Shown: positions 8,997 through 17,008 of the stretch, one piece after another
How the letters are laid out: every line of letters starts with the position of its first letter
Position numbering within the stretch: the first letter of the stretch is position 1
Assembly (NCBI GenBank): GCA_027489035.1
Contig: JAIYAN010000015.1
Location: forward strand, 62,001 to 126,000
Source: Chitinophagaceae bacterium
GTDB lineage: Bacteria; Bacteroidota; Bacteroidia; Chitinophagales; Chitinophagaceae
Length of the DNA stretch: 64,000 nt
Reading direction: 5' to 3'
Notes under the pieces: generated by a model
What the model was told of the DNA's origin: nothing
Database searches by the model: none
The model's input: only the letters and a program-made list of their open reading frames with translations
Translations under genes and position numbers: made by a program

Positions 8997-9435
8997 GTTT
9001 GGTCTTGTATTCAAAAGGTACCACTTTAAATATATTGGCTTTACCTGCCTTTATTTTCCCTTTTGCACGAATCTCCACTTCTTTGTTGAATAATCCAATC
9101 AAACTATTTTTGATGATGTTCTTCATGTCTACATCTACTTTAATCGGTAAAGTAAACCTATCTCTTTTGGGTATCCTTACCTGAACGTTTTGATCTACAT
9201 GTCCGAGGTAATTATCATTGATAAATAGGTCCATTTCTGTATGGTTCAATTCCATTCCAAAATTGTTTGGGTTGTAATAAATCAATTTTAACGAAAGGGT
9301 GGTTTTGTTAAAACCTAGATTCTCCAATTTCACATCTTTGTATTCTTTGAATTCCAAATCTTTAAATCCCGTACAAGAGAATAATGATAAGCTAATTAAT
9401 ATAGATATTAAAAAAGTATTTATTTTAAATTTCAT
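8977..9435 (-). CDS. LEA type 2 (LEA14-like) lipoprotein
   Basis: 152 residues. Lipoprotein signal with lipobox LFSC (Cys21). The mature part is a single LEA14/WHy-type beta-sandwich: LEFKEYKDVKLENLGFNKTT, LIYYNPNNFGMELN and a C-terminal repeating strand set. LEA14-like proteins are linked to stress or desiccation in plants; their bacterial role, presumably at the inner face of the outer membrane, is not known. The last codons form one arm of the pyrE terminator. Upstream lies a long gene-free region. Confidence 0.85.
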   Translation of the reverse strand: MKFKINTFLISILISLSLFSCTGFKDLEFKEYKDVKLENLGFNKTTLSLKLIYYNPNNFGMELNHTEMDLFINDNYLGHVDQNVQVRIPKRDRFTLPIKVDVDMKNIIKNSLIGLFNKEVEIRAKGKIKAGKANIFKVVPFEYKTKQKLSPF

Positions 9436-10358
9436 TTGTTTTTATTTCTTTTAAAATTTATTTTTTTTAGAATGACAAATATTGCTTCTGGATTGGCGAT
9501 GAAACAACATGGATGGAAATTTCAACGATTAATTTTTTGTAAAGATAAGCATCCAGGTGTAAAGTGCACACATCATAACTGCCAAATTTAAGCACAAAGG
9601 AGTGTGGTTGATGGTGATCTTTAAAAATCTTTTTTGAGCCTTATTTTCAAGGTTTTGAAAAATCTTTCTTAGTTAAATTCATTAGCATTTGTATTAAAAA
9701 CAAGCTATAATTAGTCAATTGAAAACTTAAATTAAATGCTAAATATAAAATCAATAAAATAATATTGTAAAATACTAATAATCAATTTATTAAAACTAAT
9801 TATTTTAAATAAATAATTAAAATAAAACAACGTATTTTTATAAATAAAGTAGAAAAAATTACTCAATCGATTATTTTTAATTAAAATAGTCATAAGTAAA
9901 TGATTTACATTTAATTAATTAAATTTAATTGAAATAAAATGTTGTATAAAATAACGATTGTATTAATAACCCTATATGAAAATGGAATTTTTCGTTCAAA
10001 TGGGGCTAAAATAAATGATAAAAAAAAATATTTATAAAAATGCTTTGATTTAAATTTTGAAGTTTCTATGTTTGTCTCAGAAACGACATAAGCATTTATT
10101 AGTTTCTTTTAATTCCATATTTTTCCTTCTCCTACCGTTCAACCAGAATTCAATTTCAATCTATTTTACAATTTAACAAATATAAATAAAAAATTATTCA
10201 TTTGGGAGTAATTTCTATTTGTCAGTTTTAAGATTTGAGTTTTAGAAAAAACGAATAAAATAGATTTTAATATGAATTGCGTTTTTGAAAAAAAATCTTT
10301 GATAAACATGTAGGTTATACAAACAATCAGCATGTAGGGAAATAAAAATGTAATGGTT
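9436..10358. other. Gene-poor, extremely AT-rich stretch
   Basis: About 0.9 kb without a convincing gene. The first 170 bases are of more normal composition and hold a 39-codon frame (9472-9591) that could not be supported. From about 9690 to 10330 the DNA is nearly all A and T with long A/T runs, as in curved or nucleoid-protein-bound DNA. A perfect consensus promoter lies at 10044-10074, pointing right. The direct repeat CATGTAGG occurs twice just before the structured RNA (near 10309 and 10331). Confidence 0.5.
10044..10074 (+). promoter_or_regulatory. Perfect Bacteroidetes promoter in the gene-poor region
   Basis: TTTG at 10044-10047, exactly 19 bases, then TATGTTTG at 10067-10074 (TAnnTTTG). 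No protein gene follows on this strand before 11172. The nearest terminator on this strand is at 10536-10566, so a transcript of about 490 bases that includes the structured RNA is predicted. Confidence 0.6.
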
Positions 10359-10566
10359 TTTAAGTTCGCTTAAACACTAAAACATCGCAACCGATGGCTC
10401 CAATAATCCATCGGTTGCACCTTACCTGATGTGTTTTTTATGATAGTAGTATACAGACAAATTCCCCAATGTCTGTTTGAATGAAGTAGTTAAACGCTTT
10501 CTTTGGGGGTTTATGAATCGAGAGATTCAAACATCAAAGCTGCATGTCTATGCGGCTTTTTTTATT
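10359..10566 (+). ncRNA. Candidate structured non-coding RNA of unknown class
   Basis: Five consecutive secondary-structure elements within 208 bases. (1) TTTAAG-TTCG-CTTAAA, 10359-10374. (2) A perfect 11-bp stem GCAACCGATGG/CCATCGGTTGC, 10387-10418, extended by ACATC/GATGT around an asymmetric internal loop ACCTTACCT. (3) ACAGACA/TGTCTGT, 10453-10476, with loop AATTCCCCAA. (4) TGAATC-GAGA-GATTCA, 10514-10529, with a GNRA tetraloop. (5) A terminator, 10536-10566. The loop of (3) can pair with TTGGGG at 10503-10508, a 6-bp pseudoknot. No protein gene follows on this strand, so it is not a leader. It lacks the hallmark sequences of tmRNA, RNase P RNA and SRP RNA. A 6S-type RNA cannot be excluded. 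Confidence 0.6.
10536..10566 (+). terminator. Terminator of the structured RNA
   Basis: Ten-bp stem AAAGCTGCAT/ATGCGGCTTT (one G-U pair), loop GTCT, T run 10557-10563. The T run is only on this strand, so it serves a rightward transcript and not the minus-strand gene ending at 10562. Confidence 0.85.
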
Positions 10567-11080
10567 TTTTTACGATAGTTACATTGTCGTAATGAGCCTT
10601 CATTTTTTCAATTAACTTAAATGTGGCTGGACAATGATCGATATTTTGTTTGTGCACATGCGCATAATCGGCCCATTTTTTCTTGGTTAAATGCGGAAAA
10701 CCTGAGCAATCTGCTGGTCTTATTTCATAAATACTGCACTTATTATCGGTTAAATTTAAAAACTGACAAGGCTGTGTGGTATTTACCATGTCTTTATTTC
10801 GGTCTTTTTTCAACCATTTTTTCTCAAATTCCAGTGGAGTTTGGTTAAAATGGGCAGATATGCGCTTTATATCTTTTGTGGTAAACGTTGGCGTCATTTT
10901 CTTGCAACAATTCGCACAAGTCAAACAATCAACTTCTTTCCAAACTTCTTCCGCAATTTTGGGCGTAAGCTGATCGATCCCTTTTGGAGATGCTTTTTCT
11001 GTTTTGTTTATAAATCTTCTGAAATCTTTTCTATAAAGCGTTAACCTTCTTTTGAAAGATCTAAAATTTACGGGAAGCAT
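10562..11080 (-). CDS. YkgJ-family cysteine-cluster protein
   Basis: 172 residues. A CxxCxxCC motif (Cys52, 55, 58, 59) and later Cys105, Cys115, Cys125 (in RPADCSGFPHL) and Cys150 form the metal- or Fe-S-binding pattern of the YkgJ/CxxCxxCC family (formerly UPF0153). The biochemical role of the family is not established; a zinc or iron-sulfur centre is assumed. The N-terminal 30 residues are basic. It is transcribed away from the xerD-like gene, with 91 bases between the two starts. Confidence 0.88.
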   Translation of the reverse strand: MLPVNFRSFKRRLTLYRKDFRRFINKTEKASPKGIDQLTPKIAEEVWKEVDCLTCANCCKKMTPTFTTKDIKRISAHFNQTPLEFEKKWLKKDRNKDMVNTTQPCQFLNLTDNKCSIYEIRPADCSGFPHLTKKKWADYAHVHKQNIDHCPATFKLIEKMKAHYDNVTIVKK

Positions 11081-11171
11081 CAGTTTTCTTATTTAAATTT
11101 TGAATAAATTACAAAACGAAAATAATGTTTAATTAAATGGTAACCTCATTCCCCAAAAAACAATTCTATAA

Positions 11172-12077
11172 ATGATGTGGGATTCCTTCAAAAAGGGTTT
11201 TAAAGCCTGGTTACAGCTCGAAAAATCATTGTCTGATAACTCTGTTGATGCTTATTTACAAGACATAGATAAACTTACTGCCTTTTTGGAGTTACATGAA
11301 TTAAAGAAATCACCCAACGATATTGATTTAAAATTGCTCGAAAATTTTGTAAAATGGATTCATGAACTAGGCATGACGGCCACTTCTCAAGCCCGAATCA
11401 TTTCAGGATTGCGAAGTTTCTATAAATATTGTTTACTTGAACAGCTTTCCGAAAAAGATCCCACGGTTTTGCTCGAAGCACCCAAAATCAGGCGAAAATT
11501 ACCTGATACGCTTTCTATTGATGAGATTAATGGGATAATTGATGCCATAGATTTAAGTGCACCCGAAGGCACCAGAAACAAAGCCATTTTTGAAACCATG
11601 TACAGCTGCGGACTTCGTGTAAGTGAGTTGATAAACCTAAAAATCAGCAGTCTTTATCTGGATGTTGGATTTATAAAAGTAATTGGTAAAGGCGATAAGC
11701 AGCGTTTGGTACCAATAGGTTCGGAAGCCATTAAGCATATTGGCATTTATAAAAATAATGTGCGAAATCACATCATGATTAAAAAAGACAAAGAAGATTT
11801 TTTGTTTTTAAATAGGAGAGGGAGCCAACTGAGTAGGGTAATGATATTTTTAATTTTGAAAGAGCTGGTTAAAAAAGCCGGGATAGAAAAAAATGTTTCG
11901 CCACATACGTTTCGCCATTCATTTGCAACACATTTAGTAGAAGGTGGCGCCGATTTACGCGCCGTCCAGGAGATGCTCGGTCATGAAAGCATTACCACCA
12001 CAGAAATATACACGCATTTGGACAGGGATTTTTTACGATCTACGCTACAGCAGTTTCATCCAGCGTTTAAAAGGTGA
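11172..12077 (+). CDS. xerD: Tyrosine recombinase XerC/XerD family, probably XerD
   Basis: 301 residues. N-terminal SAM-like core-binding domain about 6-90, catalytic domain about 110-295. All catalytic residues are present: Arg149 (SCGLRVSEL), Lys173 (GKGDKQR), His245/Arg248 (HTFRHSFATH), His271 (LGHESITTTEIY) and nucleophile Tyr280. This fits a site-specific recombinase that resolves chromosome dimers at dif with FtsK. The protein ends STLQQFHPAFKR, as Bacteroidetes XerD proteins do. Two ATGs in a row (11172 and 11175) are possible starts. No mobile-element genes are nearby, so a housekeeping role is more likely than an integrase. Confidence 0.9.
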   Translation: MMWDSFKKGFKAWLQLEKSLSDNSVDAYLQDIDKLTAFLELHELKKSPNDIDLKLLENFVKWIHELGMTATSQARIISGLRSFYKYCLLEQLSEKDPTVLLEAPKIRRKLPDTLSIDEINGIIDAIDLSAPEGTRNKAIFETMYSCGLRVSELINLKISSLYLDVGFIKVIGKGDKQRLVPIGSEAIKHIGIYKNNVRNHIMIKKDKEDFLFLNRRGSQLSRVMIFLILKELVKKAGIEKNVSPHTFRHSFATHLVEGGADLRAVQEMLGHESITTTEIYTHLDRDFLRSTLQQFHPAFKR

Positions 12078-12174
12078 GGGGAGGAGATTTTTTTTGTTCT
12101 TTTTTTTTCTTTGAAATATCAGATACTTATGTGTCTACCAATTCATCCCATTCTAACATGGTGTTTATATTTTG

Positions 12175-12831
12175 TTACCTTATGTTTGTTATTTTGAATG
12201 ATTTTAAAATTTTTGCAAAGTCTGCTTTCCAATAATCCGTTTCTGAAAATCGGTATGAAAGAGTCAAAGTGTGCATTCTATCGTTGTTATGAAAGTAATA
12301 TATGTTAACAAGCACAAAAGGCCTGTCCTGTAATTGTCTTTTATAACTAATATGAAAACAAGAAACACCATTAACTTTCTCAACTTTTAGTGGATACCAT
12401 TCAATTAGTTTAAGTCCATTTTCAAGAAAAGCTTCTTGGATTTGTTGTTTGTAAATCGTGTTTAATTCTATAATGTCTTTTTGAGGGATTTTGGAAATAT
12501 TGAAATTGTACTTTTCAAAGTCGCCTTCTGAACCTATTGTTGTTTCAACCATTACTCGAGCATATTTTTCAAAACTTTCTTTCCCAAAATCATTTAGTCC
12601 TTTTTGTTGAGCTACCAATTGCGGAACATCATATTCCATTAGTTTGTAAACCGAATTTTGCATTAGTTTATAATTTCCCGCTTGAATTTCCATTGTTGGA
12701 GGCAAATCAAAACTTCCTACATTTTTAATATATATTTTCTCTGTTCCATTATTTGTATTCGAATTTTGAGCATAAATTTGACTTGCAAAAACAAAGGTTA
12801 AAGCTAGAATTAATGTAGTTTTTATTTTCAT
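12175..12831 (-). CDS. Exported protein with a possible PsbP/DcrB-like domain
   Basis: 218 residues. Signal peptide with probable cleavage after IYAQ (about residue 22). The mature part has alternating strands and helices ending in a long strand pair (HISYKRQLQDRPFVLVNIYY) and a final helix (FAKILKSFKI). This end resembles PsbP/DcrB-type small periplasmic proteins, in which a strand reporting on peptide binding precedes a helix ending in SFK. That family call is inference from pattern only. It is monocistronic, facing xerD. Confidence 0.75.
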   Translation of the reverse strand: MKIKTTLILALTFVFASQIYAQNSNTNNGTEKIYIKNVGSFDLPPTMEIQAGNYKLMQNSVYKLMEYDVPQLVAQQKGLNDFGKESFEKYARVMVETTIGSEGDFEKYNFNISKIPQKDIIELNTIYKQQIQEAFLENGLKLIEWYPLKVEKVNGVSCFHISYKRQLQDRPFVLVNIYYFHNNDRMHTLTLSYRFSETDYWKADFAKILKSFKITNIR

Positions 12832-13057
12832 GAATTTAATTATTACACGATCTATTTAAAAAGAAAATTAGATTAATGACAACAACCCATACTACAAGTT
12901 GGATAATTCCATTAACACATCAGTTTGCTGCTGCTTTTGTTACGCCTTTAAAATCTTTTATTGTTTGGATTTCCAATCCATGATCTATACAAAATACAAA
13001 TAGAAAAGAGTCTCCAATTTTTAAAATGGCTGGTCTGGATGAAAGGCAATTAAAACT

Positions 13058-14401
13058 TTAATATTTAATAAATTTACCCGTGAACAAAACGCCATTTTTA
13101 GCAACAACTTTTGCGAAATAAATGCCACTTGATAATCTAGAAATGTCAATTGTTTTTTGCTTGGATACTAAAATTAATCGTCCTCTAGAATCTAAGATAT
13201 CTATGTGATTAAATGATCCATTGATTTTTAGTGTGATTTCTTTTTGAGCAGGATTGGGAAATAAAATTCCCTCTTTTTTAGCATTTTGAGTTTCTTCAAC
13301 TTCGGTTGAATTATTAATTCTAAGTGCTCTTGCCGCAAAACAATTTTGTGTACTTCTCATCATATCGAAGGCGAATGCACCTGATTCAAACGATTTAGGA
13401 ACATTCGATGTTAAAAGTCCGGTTACTAATGATACGCCTGCAATGAAATTTCCATTGCTAAAAAAATAAGTCATAGCATCTGGGTCAATAAACGAACCGC
13501 CGGTTAAATTTCCTCCTGCGCCAATATGATATGGTGATACAAAAGTTACTACACCTGTATTTGGATTTATTTTCGATAGCCTAAATGTAGTAGAGTCTAT
13601 CACGTCATTATACATCATATTCACGCTATCGTAAACACTTGAAATATAATTTTGACGGGTTAACCCATAAATAGACTTGTCGATGCAACTATATGAAATG
13701 TTTTCAAAAATTCCGTATTGAGGTAATAAAATAGGAGATTCGCTAAATTTTGCACCAGTGTATAAATCAACACCAACCAAAGAATTTCCAGATGAGTAGT
13801 AATATATCATTTGATGTGGATCAATAGAGTTGCCAGCTAAAGTATAAATATTGCTAAATGAAGTGTTTCCAATTAAAGTGTATTGTCCGGTTGTAGGATT
13901 TATGGAAGCAAAACGGATTCGAGTCGAATCAAGCTGATCAATATACATCATCAAACCGCTATCATAATAGGTGGAATAATAATTTATGGGAACCATGCCG
14001 TAAATGGTGGAATCACTTGGATTGAATCTAAAGTTCTGAAAAGAGGCAGAAGGGGAGGCGCCAAAAATTGGAACATTGTTTATGATGTTACCAGAGTTGA
14101 TATCAAAAGTTAAAAAATTATATCCACTGCCAATGTAATACCGGTTTAAATAAGGATCTAAAGTTGCGCCGTTAAGATTAATTCCAGAATTGTATGCTGA
14201 ATTTCCAATGTTAGTAACAACACCCGTTGTTGTATTTATACTTCCAAGCCTGATTGTAGCAGAATCAAATACCTCTATATTCATCATTAAACTACTATCA
14301 AAATAGGAGGAAATATAGTTCTTCCTTACTATGCCAACATTTTGTGCGTCAGCGACATTGAAAGAAAAGAATAAAACAATAAATAATAATTTTCTTTTCA
14401 T
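13058..14401 (-). CDS. Secreted T9SS substrate with three 111-residue repeats
   Basis: 447 residues. Signal peptide 1-20 (DAQ/N). The main body has three copies of a unit with a 111-residue period, starting near residues 24, 135 and 246. Each begins G-[IML]-[VT]-x2-NY-[IY]-S, then Y-D-S-x3-MM and a strand ending IN-x-TTG-x-[VY]-T. This suggests a beta-propeller-like fold. From about 378 the protein has a type A T9SS sorting domain (FPNPAQKEITLKI, SRGRLILV, LSSGIYFAKV, GKFIKY), so it should be exported by the type IX system and anchored or released at the surface. Ligand unknown. Confidence 0.85.
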   Translation of the reverse strand: MKRKLLFIVLFFSFNVADAQNVGIVRKNYISSYFDSSLMMNIEVFDSATIRLGSINTTTGVVTNIGNSAYNSGINLNGATLDPYLNRYYIGSGYNFLTFDINSGNIINNVPIFGASPSASFQNFRFNPSDSTIYGMVPINYYSTYYDSGLMMYIDQLDSTRIRFASINPTTGQYTLIGNTSFSNIYTLAGNSIDPHQMIYYYSSGNSLVGVDLYTGAKFSESPILLPQYGIFENISYSCIDKSIYGLTRQNYISSVYDSVNMMYNDVIDSTTFRLSKINPNTGVVTFVSPYHIGAGGNLTGGSFIDPDAMTYFFSNGNFIAGVSLVTGLLTSNVPKSFESGAFAFDMMRSTQNCFAARALRINNSTEVEETQNAKKEGILFPNPAQKEITLKINGSFNHIDILDSRGRLILVSKQKTIDISRLSSGIYFAKVVAKNGVLFTGKFIKY

Positions 14402-14549
14402 TTTTATAATTTGAAGAAATATGAAGATCTTTCAAAAATCTTGATGTGTATTAAAAACTGAATTTATGAACTTAACAAAAATGCATTAGAATTGTTTGGT
14501 GTTAACCCAGATTTGAAAAATTTCCTAATTAATTCATCATTTATTTTGC

Positions 14550-15269
14550 TTAATTATCCTTGCTTTCACCGTCTGTAGATTTATTAGATGCGTGTTTTCT
14601 GAATAATTCTACATAACATCCCAATTGTAAAAAGTCACGCCCAACTTCATCATTTATTTTGTAATCAAATTGCTTTAAATATCCAATTTGAATAGTAGTT
14701 GCTTTTGAGGTTTTGTAATTGAGTGATAATAAAAGTCTGTTTCTTTCAAAGTATGGTTCTTTGTTTGTAAAAAAGATTTCGTTGTTTATGCTGATTAGAA
14801 AGGGTTCATAATCTTTTTTCACTTTTCCGAATGGATAAGAAACACCAAACCTGTATCGAAAACGGTTGCGATAGCCATTACTTGTAAATCTTAGCTCTGC
14901 ACGATATCGTTGTTCTATATTTAACTTTCCAATTGATTGAAAAAGAATGACCTGAGGCCAAACTCTAAATTCATCATTATTCTTTGGCAAAATAAAATTC
15001 CCACCTTCTTTATACGTTTGATAACTGCCCGCTCCTAAAGTTAGCCTTACATGCTTGTGGGCTTTGTAGTTAATACCGGCCTTATATTCGTAATAATGAA
15101 AGTTGTTATAAAATTTTAATGAACGCAATTGTGTTTCTCCAAATGCACTCCATTTATCATCAAAATTGTATTTTAAATTAACGATATTCCAACTGCCAAG
15201 ATCAACAGCTTGTGTATATGTGTTATTAATAAAACAAAACGAAAGTATCGTTATAAATAATGTTCTCAT
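14550..15269 (-). CDS. DUF2490 outer-membrane protein
   Basis: 239 residues. Signal peptide to about residue 20 (NTYTQ). The rest is alternating amphipathic strands with DLGSWNIVNLKYNFDDKWSA at the start and repeated IEQRYRAELRF-type strands, characteristic of DUF2490, a small outer-membrane beta-barrel family. Function unknown. Its ATG overlaps the stop of the upstream MscS gene (TAATG), so the two are translationally coupled. Confidence 0.82.
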   Translation of the reverse strand: MRTLFITILSFCFINNTYTQAVDLGSWNIVNLKYNFDDKWSAFGETQLRSLKFYNNFHYYEYKAGINYKAHKHVRLTLGAGSYQTYKEGGNFILPKNNDEFRVWPQVILFQSIGKLNIEQRYRAELRFTSNGYRNRFRYRFGVSYPFGKVKKDYEPFLISINNEIFFTNKEPYFERNRLLLSLNYKTSKATTIQIGYLKQFDYKINDEVGRDFLQLGCYVELFRKHASNKSTDGESKDN

Positions 15270-15787
15270 TATGTATGGGGATTGGTTTTTTCTTTGTTTT
15301 CTGAAAGTGTAAAAGATTTATCGAAGAAATGTGAATTCGGAATCGTAATTATTTCGTTGTCTCTTGTTTTTAGGTAAACAAAAAAATAATTCAATTCAAT
15401 TACTACTCCTTCATATTGATAGTCTTTGTGTAATATTTTTATGGAGTCGCCTAATTTTACGGGGTGATTAAAAAATATCAGAATACTTGATGTGATGTTT
15501 GAAAGTAAAGACCATTGAGCAAAAAAGGCAATACCCAATGCGGTCAAGATTGAACTTGCAAATAACGCAATTTCATTTTGTTTAAACCCCCAAATGCCTG
15601 TTAGAATGATTATTGAGGCTATTGTAGTAAAAAGCTGCATTGATCTGATAGCCATTTTTCTTCTACCTCTTTCTAATTTGGTTTTTTTGAGAAAATTATT
15701 GATTAAGGTTTTAAAGGCAAAATACAGTAAAATGTAAATGCCTAAAATCACAAGGGTTTCAATAATTTGTAATTTATAATGTTCCAT
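15269..15787 (-). CDS. Small mechanosensitive ion channel, MscS family
   Basis: 172 residues, shorter than E. coli MscS (286). Three hydrophobic segments (about 10-28, 47-65 and 72-100) end in the pore helix region ALGIAFFAQWSLLSN. The MscS beta domain follows (FFNHPVKLGDSIKI, EGVVIELNYFFVYLKTRDN, ITIPNSHFF). The C-terminal alpha/beta cage domain is absent. Short forms of this kind occur in Bacteroidetes and are not evidence of decay. It should be an inner-membrane osmotic valve or its relative. Coupled to the DUF2490 gene. Confidence 0.88.
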   Translation of the reverse strand: MEHYKLQIIETLVILGIYILLYFAFKTLINNFLKKTKLERGRRKMAIRSMQLFTTIASIIILTGIWGFKQNEIALFASSILTALGIAFFAQWSLLSNITSSILIFFNHPVKLGDSIKILHKDYQYEGVVIELNYFFVYLKTRDNEIITIPNSHFFDKSFTLSENKEKTNPHT

Positions 15788-15866
15788 TTGTTTGTTGTTG
15801 TTTTATAATTTTCTTTTCTCCATTAATCAACAAAGGTCTTTGTTTCCGATTTAATAAACACTACAC

Positions 15867-16298
15867 TTATTCTACAACGCGTATGTCTGAAATAAGTGCA
15901 TTTTCATAAAATGCAGCAACTGCCGGAGTCCAACCAACTGATTGACATTGGGAATATAAAAGTTCTGATTGAACGGCATTCAAATAAGGTTTCCAATAAA
16001 TTTCTAAACCAGGATAAATCAAATAAATTTCTTCAGAATTTTTAGGAAAGTAAAAAGAAAATAATGTCGATGTCTCTTTATACTTGTCATAATGAATATT
16101 TTCTCTTGGCGAGAAATACTTTATTTGTATTTGCAAACTGTTCAATACAACTGAAAATGGCTTGCCAATGTATTTGGATTTATTGGCTACAATTGATTGT
16201 AAATATGAAAGTGTGTCCGGAACACCAGAAGCTTGAGCATCCGCATTTTTTATAAAAGCGGAAAAGAAAAAAAATAGTAAAAAAAGTCGTTTATTCAT
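15867..16298 (-). CDS. Exported protein of unknown function
   Basis: Chosen start: ATG at 16298, giving 143 residues that begin MNKRLFLLFFFFSAFIKNADAQ, a clean signal peptide. An upstream in-frame ATG at 16337 would add 13 basic residues before the signal and is less likely. The mature protein has no recognised domain; it contains two Cys (about residues 117 and so on, one in LLYSQCQSVGW) and several Tyr-rich strands. Homologues are not recalled. It is the last gene of a minus-strand group that begins with the acetyltransferase at 17667. Confidence 0.6.
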   Translation of the reverse strand: MNKRLFLLFFFFSAFIKNADAQASGVPDTLSYLQSIVANKSKYIGKPFSVVLNSLQIQIKYFSPRENIHYDKYKETSTLFSFYFPKNSEEIYLIYPGLEIYWKPYLNAVQSELLYSQCQSVGWTPAVAAFYENALISDIRVVE

Positions 16299-16338
16299 TT
16301 TTTTTGGTTGGATTACAGCTATCCGCTTTTTATTCATT

Positions 16339-16632
16339 TTAGTTTAAACCTTCTGAATAATCAAGAATTCTTTGTGTAGATGCTATAATCTCTTGAATCA
16401 TGTCAAACTTCCCTTTAAAAATATAATTAAGTTGATATGAGATTAGACATCCCAAGAGACCCTTAGACAAAAACACTTTTAATCTTTTTGGGACTAAAAG
16501 TGTAACTGGTAAAAGGAGCAGCGCCCAATAAAATTCTTCGTTGAAAAAAAATAAAGATGCTAGTATTTTTTTAATTGCAAGGTAAAGTGTCTTGTATATA
16601 CTTTCTGAAAGATTCTTTGAACTTCTTTGCAT
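16339..16632 (-). CDS. Small hydrophobic protein, possible gene
   Basis: 97 residues from ATG at 16632, overlapping the end of the upstream gene by 62 bases. A basic amphipathic N-terminus is followed by two hydrophobic stretches (EFYWALLLLPVTLLV and LLGCLISYQLNYIF) and an acidic end. The frame runs up to the next gene with no gap, which supports it, but no homologue is recognised and the long overlap is unusual. It could also start further downstream. Confidence 0.4.
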   Translation of the reverse strand: MQRSSKNLSESIYKTLYLAIKKILASLFFFNEEFYWALLLLPVTLLVPKRLKVFLSKGLLGCLISYQLNYIFKGKFDMIQEIIASTQRILDYSEGLN

Positions 16633-17008
16633 TTTCAGGATTATCAAACCATTTTCGATGTAAATTATTCTCTGTTTCAATAACGACATACCATGTCTGC
16701 ATTAATTCAACATCGCCTTTATCAAAAATTGTTTCACAAAAATTCCAAGAAATAAATGCATATATTTCATATTTTATTTTTTCATCTTCAAAAAAATTGT
16801 TTGCATAATCATTGGTTAGAATAGGATTTCTAAAAGATGGATTTTCCATTCCTGTTTTTAAAATATCTAAATATGTAGCGTCAAAAACATGATATGAATT
16901 ATCCGATTTGTCTTTATTCCACAATATTATATAGAGTAGAATTGCTAATGCAGACAATATTGTTGCTGCAGAACTAACCATTAAGTTCCAAAATTCGATT
17001 GTTGTCAT
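16571..17008 (-). CDS. Single-span membrane protein, DUF4760-like
   Basis: 145 residues. One membrane helix at about 10-29 (SSAATILSALAILLYIIL), then a cytosolic helical region with MENPSFRNP, FEDEKIKYEIYAFISWNFCETIFD and a C-terminal WFDNPENAKKFKESFRKYI. This layout (anchor plus helical domain with the xYEIYAFxxWNFCETIxD motif) resembles DUF4760-type proteins of unknown function; the family call is from memory. Its ATG overlaps the acetyltransferase stop by four bases (ATGA), so the two proteins are probably made together. Confidence 0.7.
   Translation of the reverse strand: MTTIEFWNLMVSSAATILSALAILLYIILWNKDKSDNSYHVFDATYLDILKTGMENPSFRNPILTNDYANNFFEDEKIKYEIYAFISWNFCETIFDKGDVELMQTWYVVIETENNLHRKWFDNPENAKKFKESFRKYIQDTLPCN

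Noticed and set aside
9472-9591. 39-codon frame with a Cys/His-rich end (KCTHHNCQ)
   Set aside because: Slightly more complex DNA than its surroundings, but too short, with no homologue recognised, no promoter, and lying in a gene-poor region.
11172-12077. Integrase of a mobile element at xerD
   Set aside because: No att duplication, excisionase or phage genes nearby; the protein has XerD-like length and ending.
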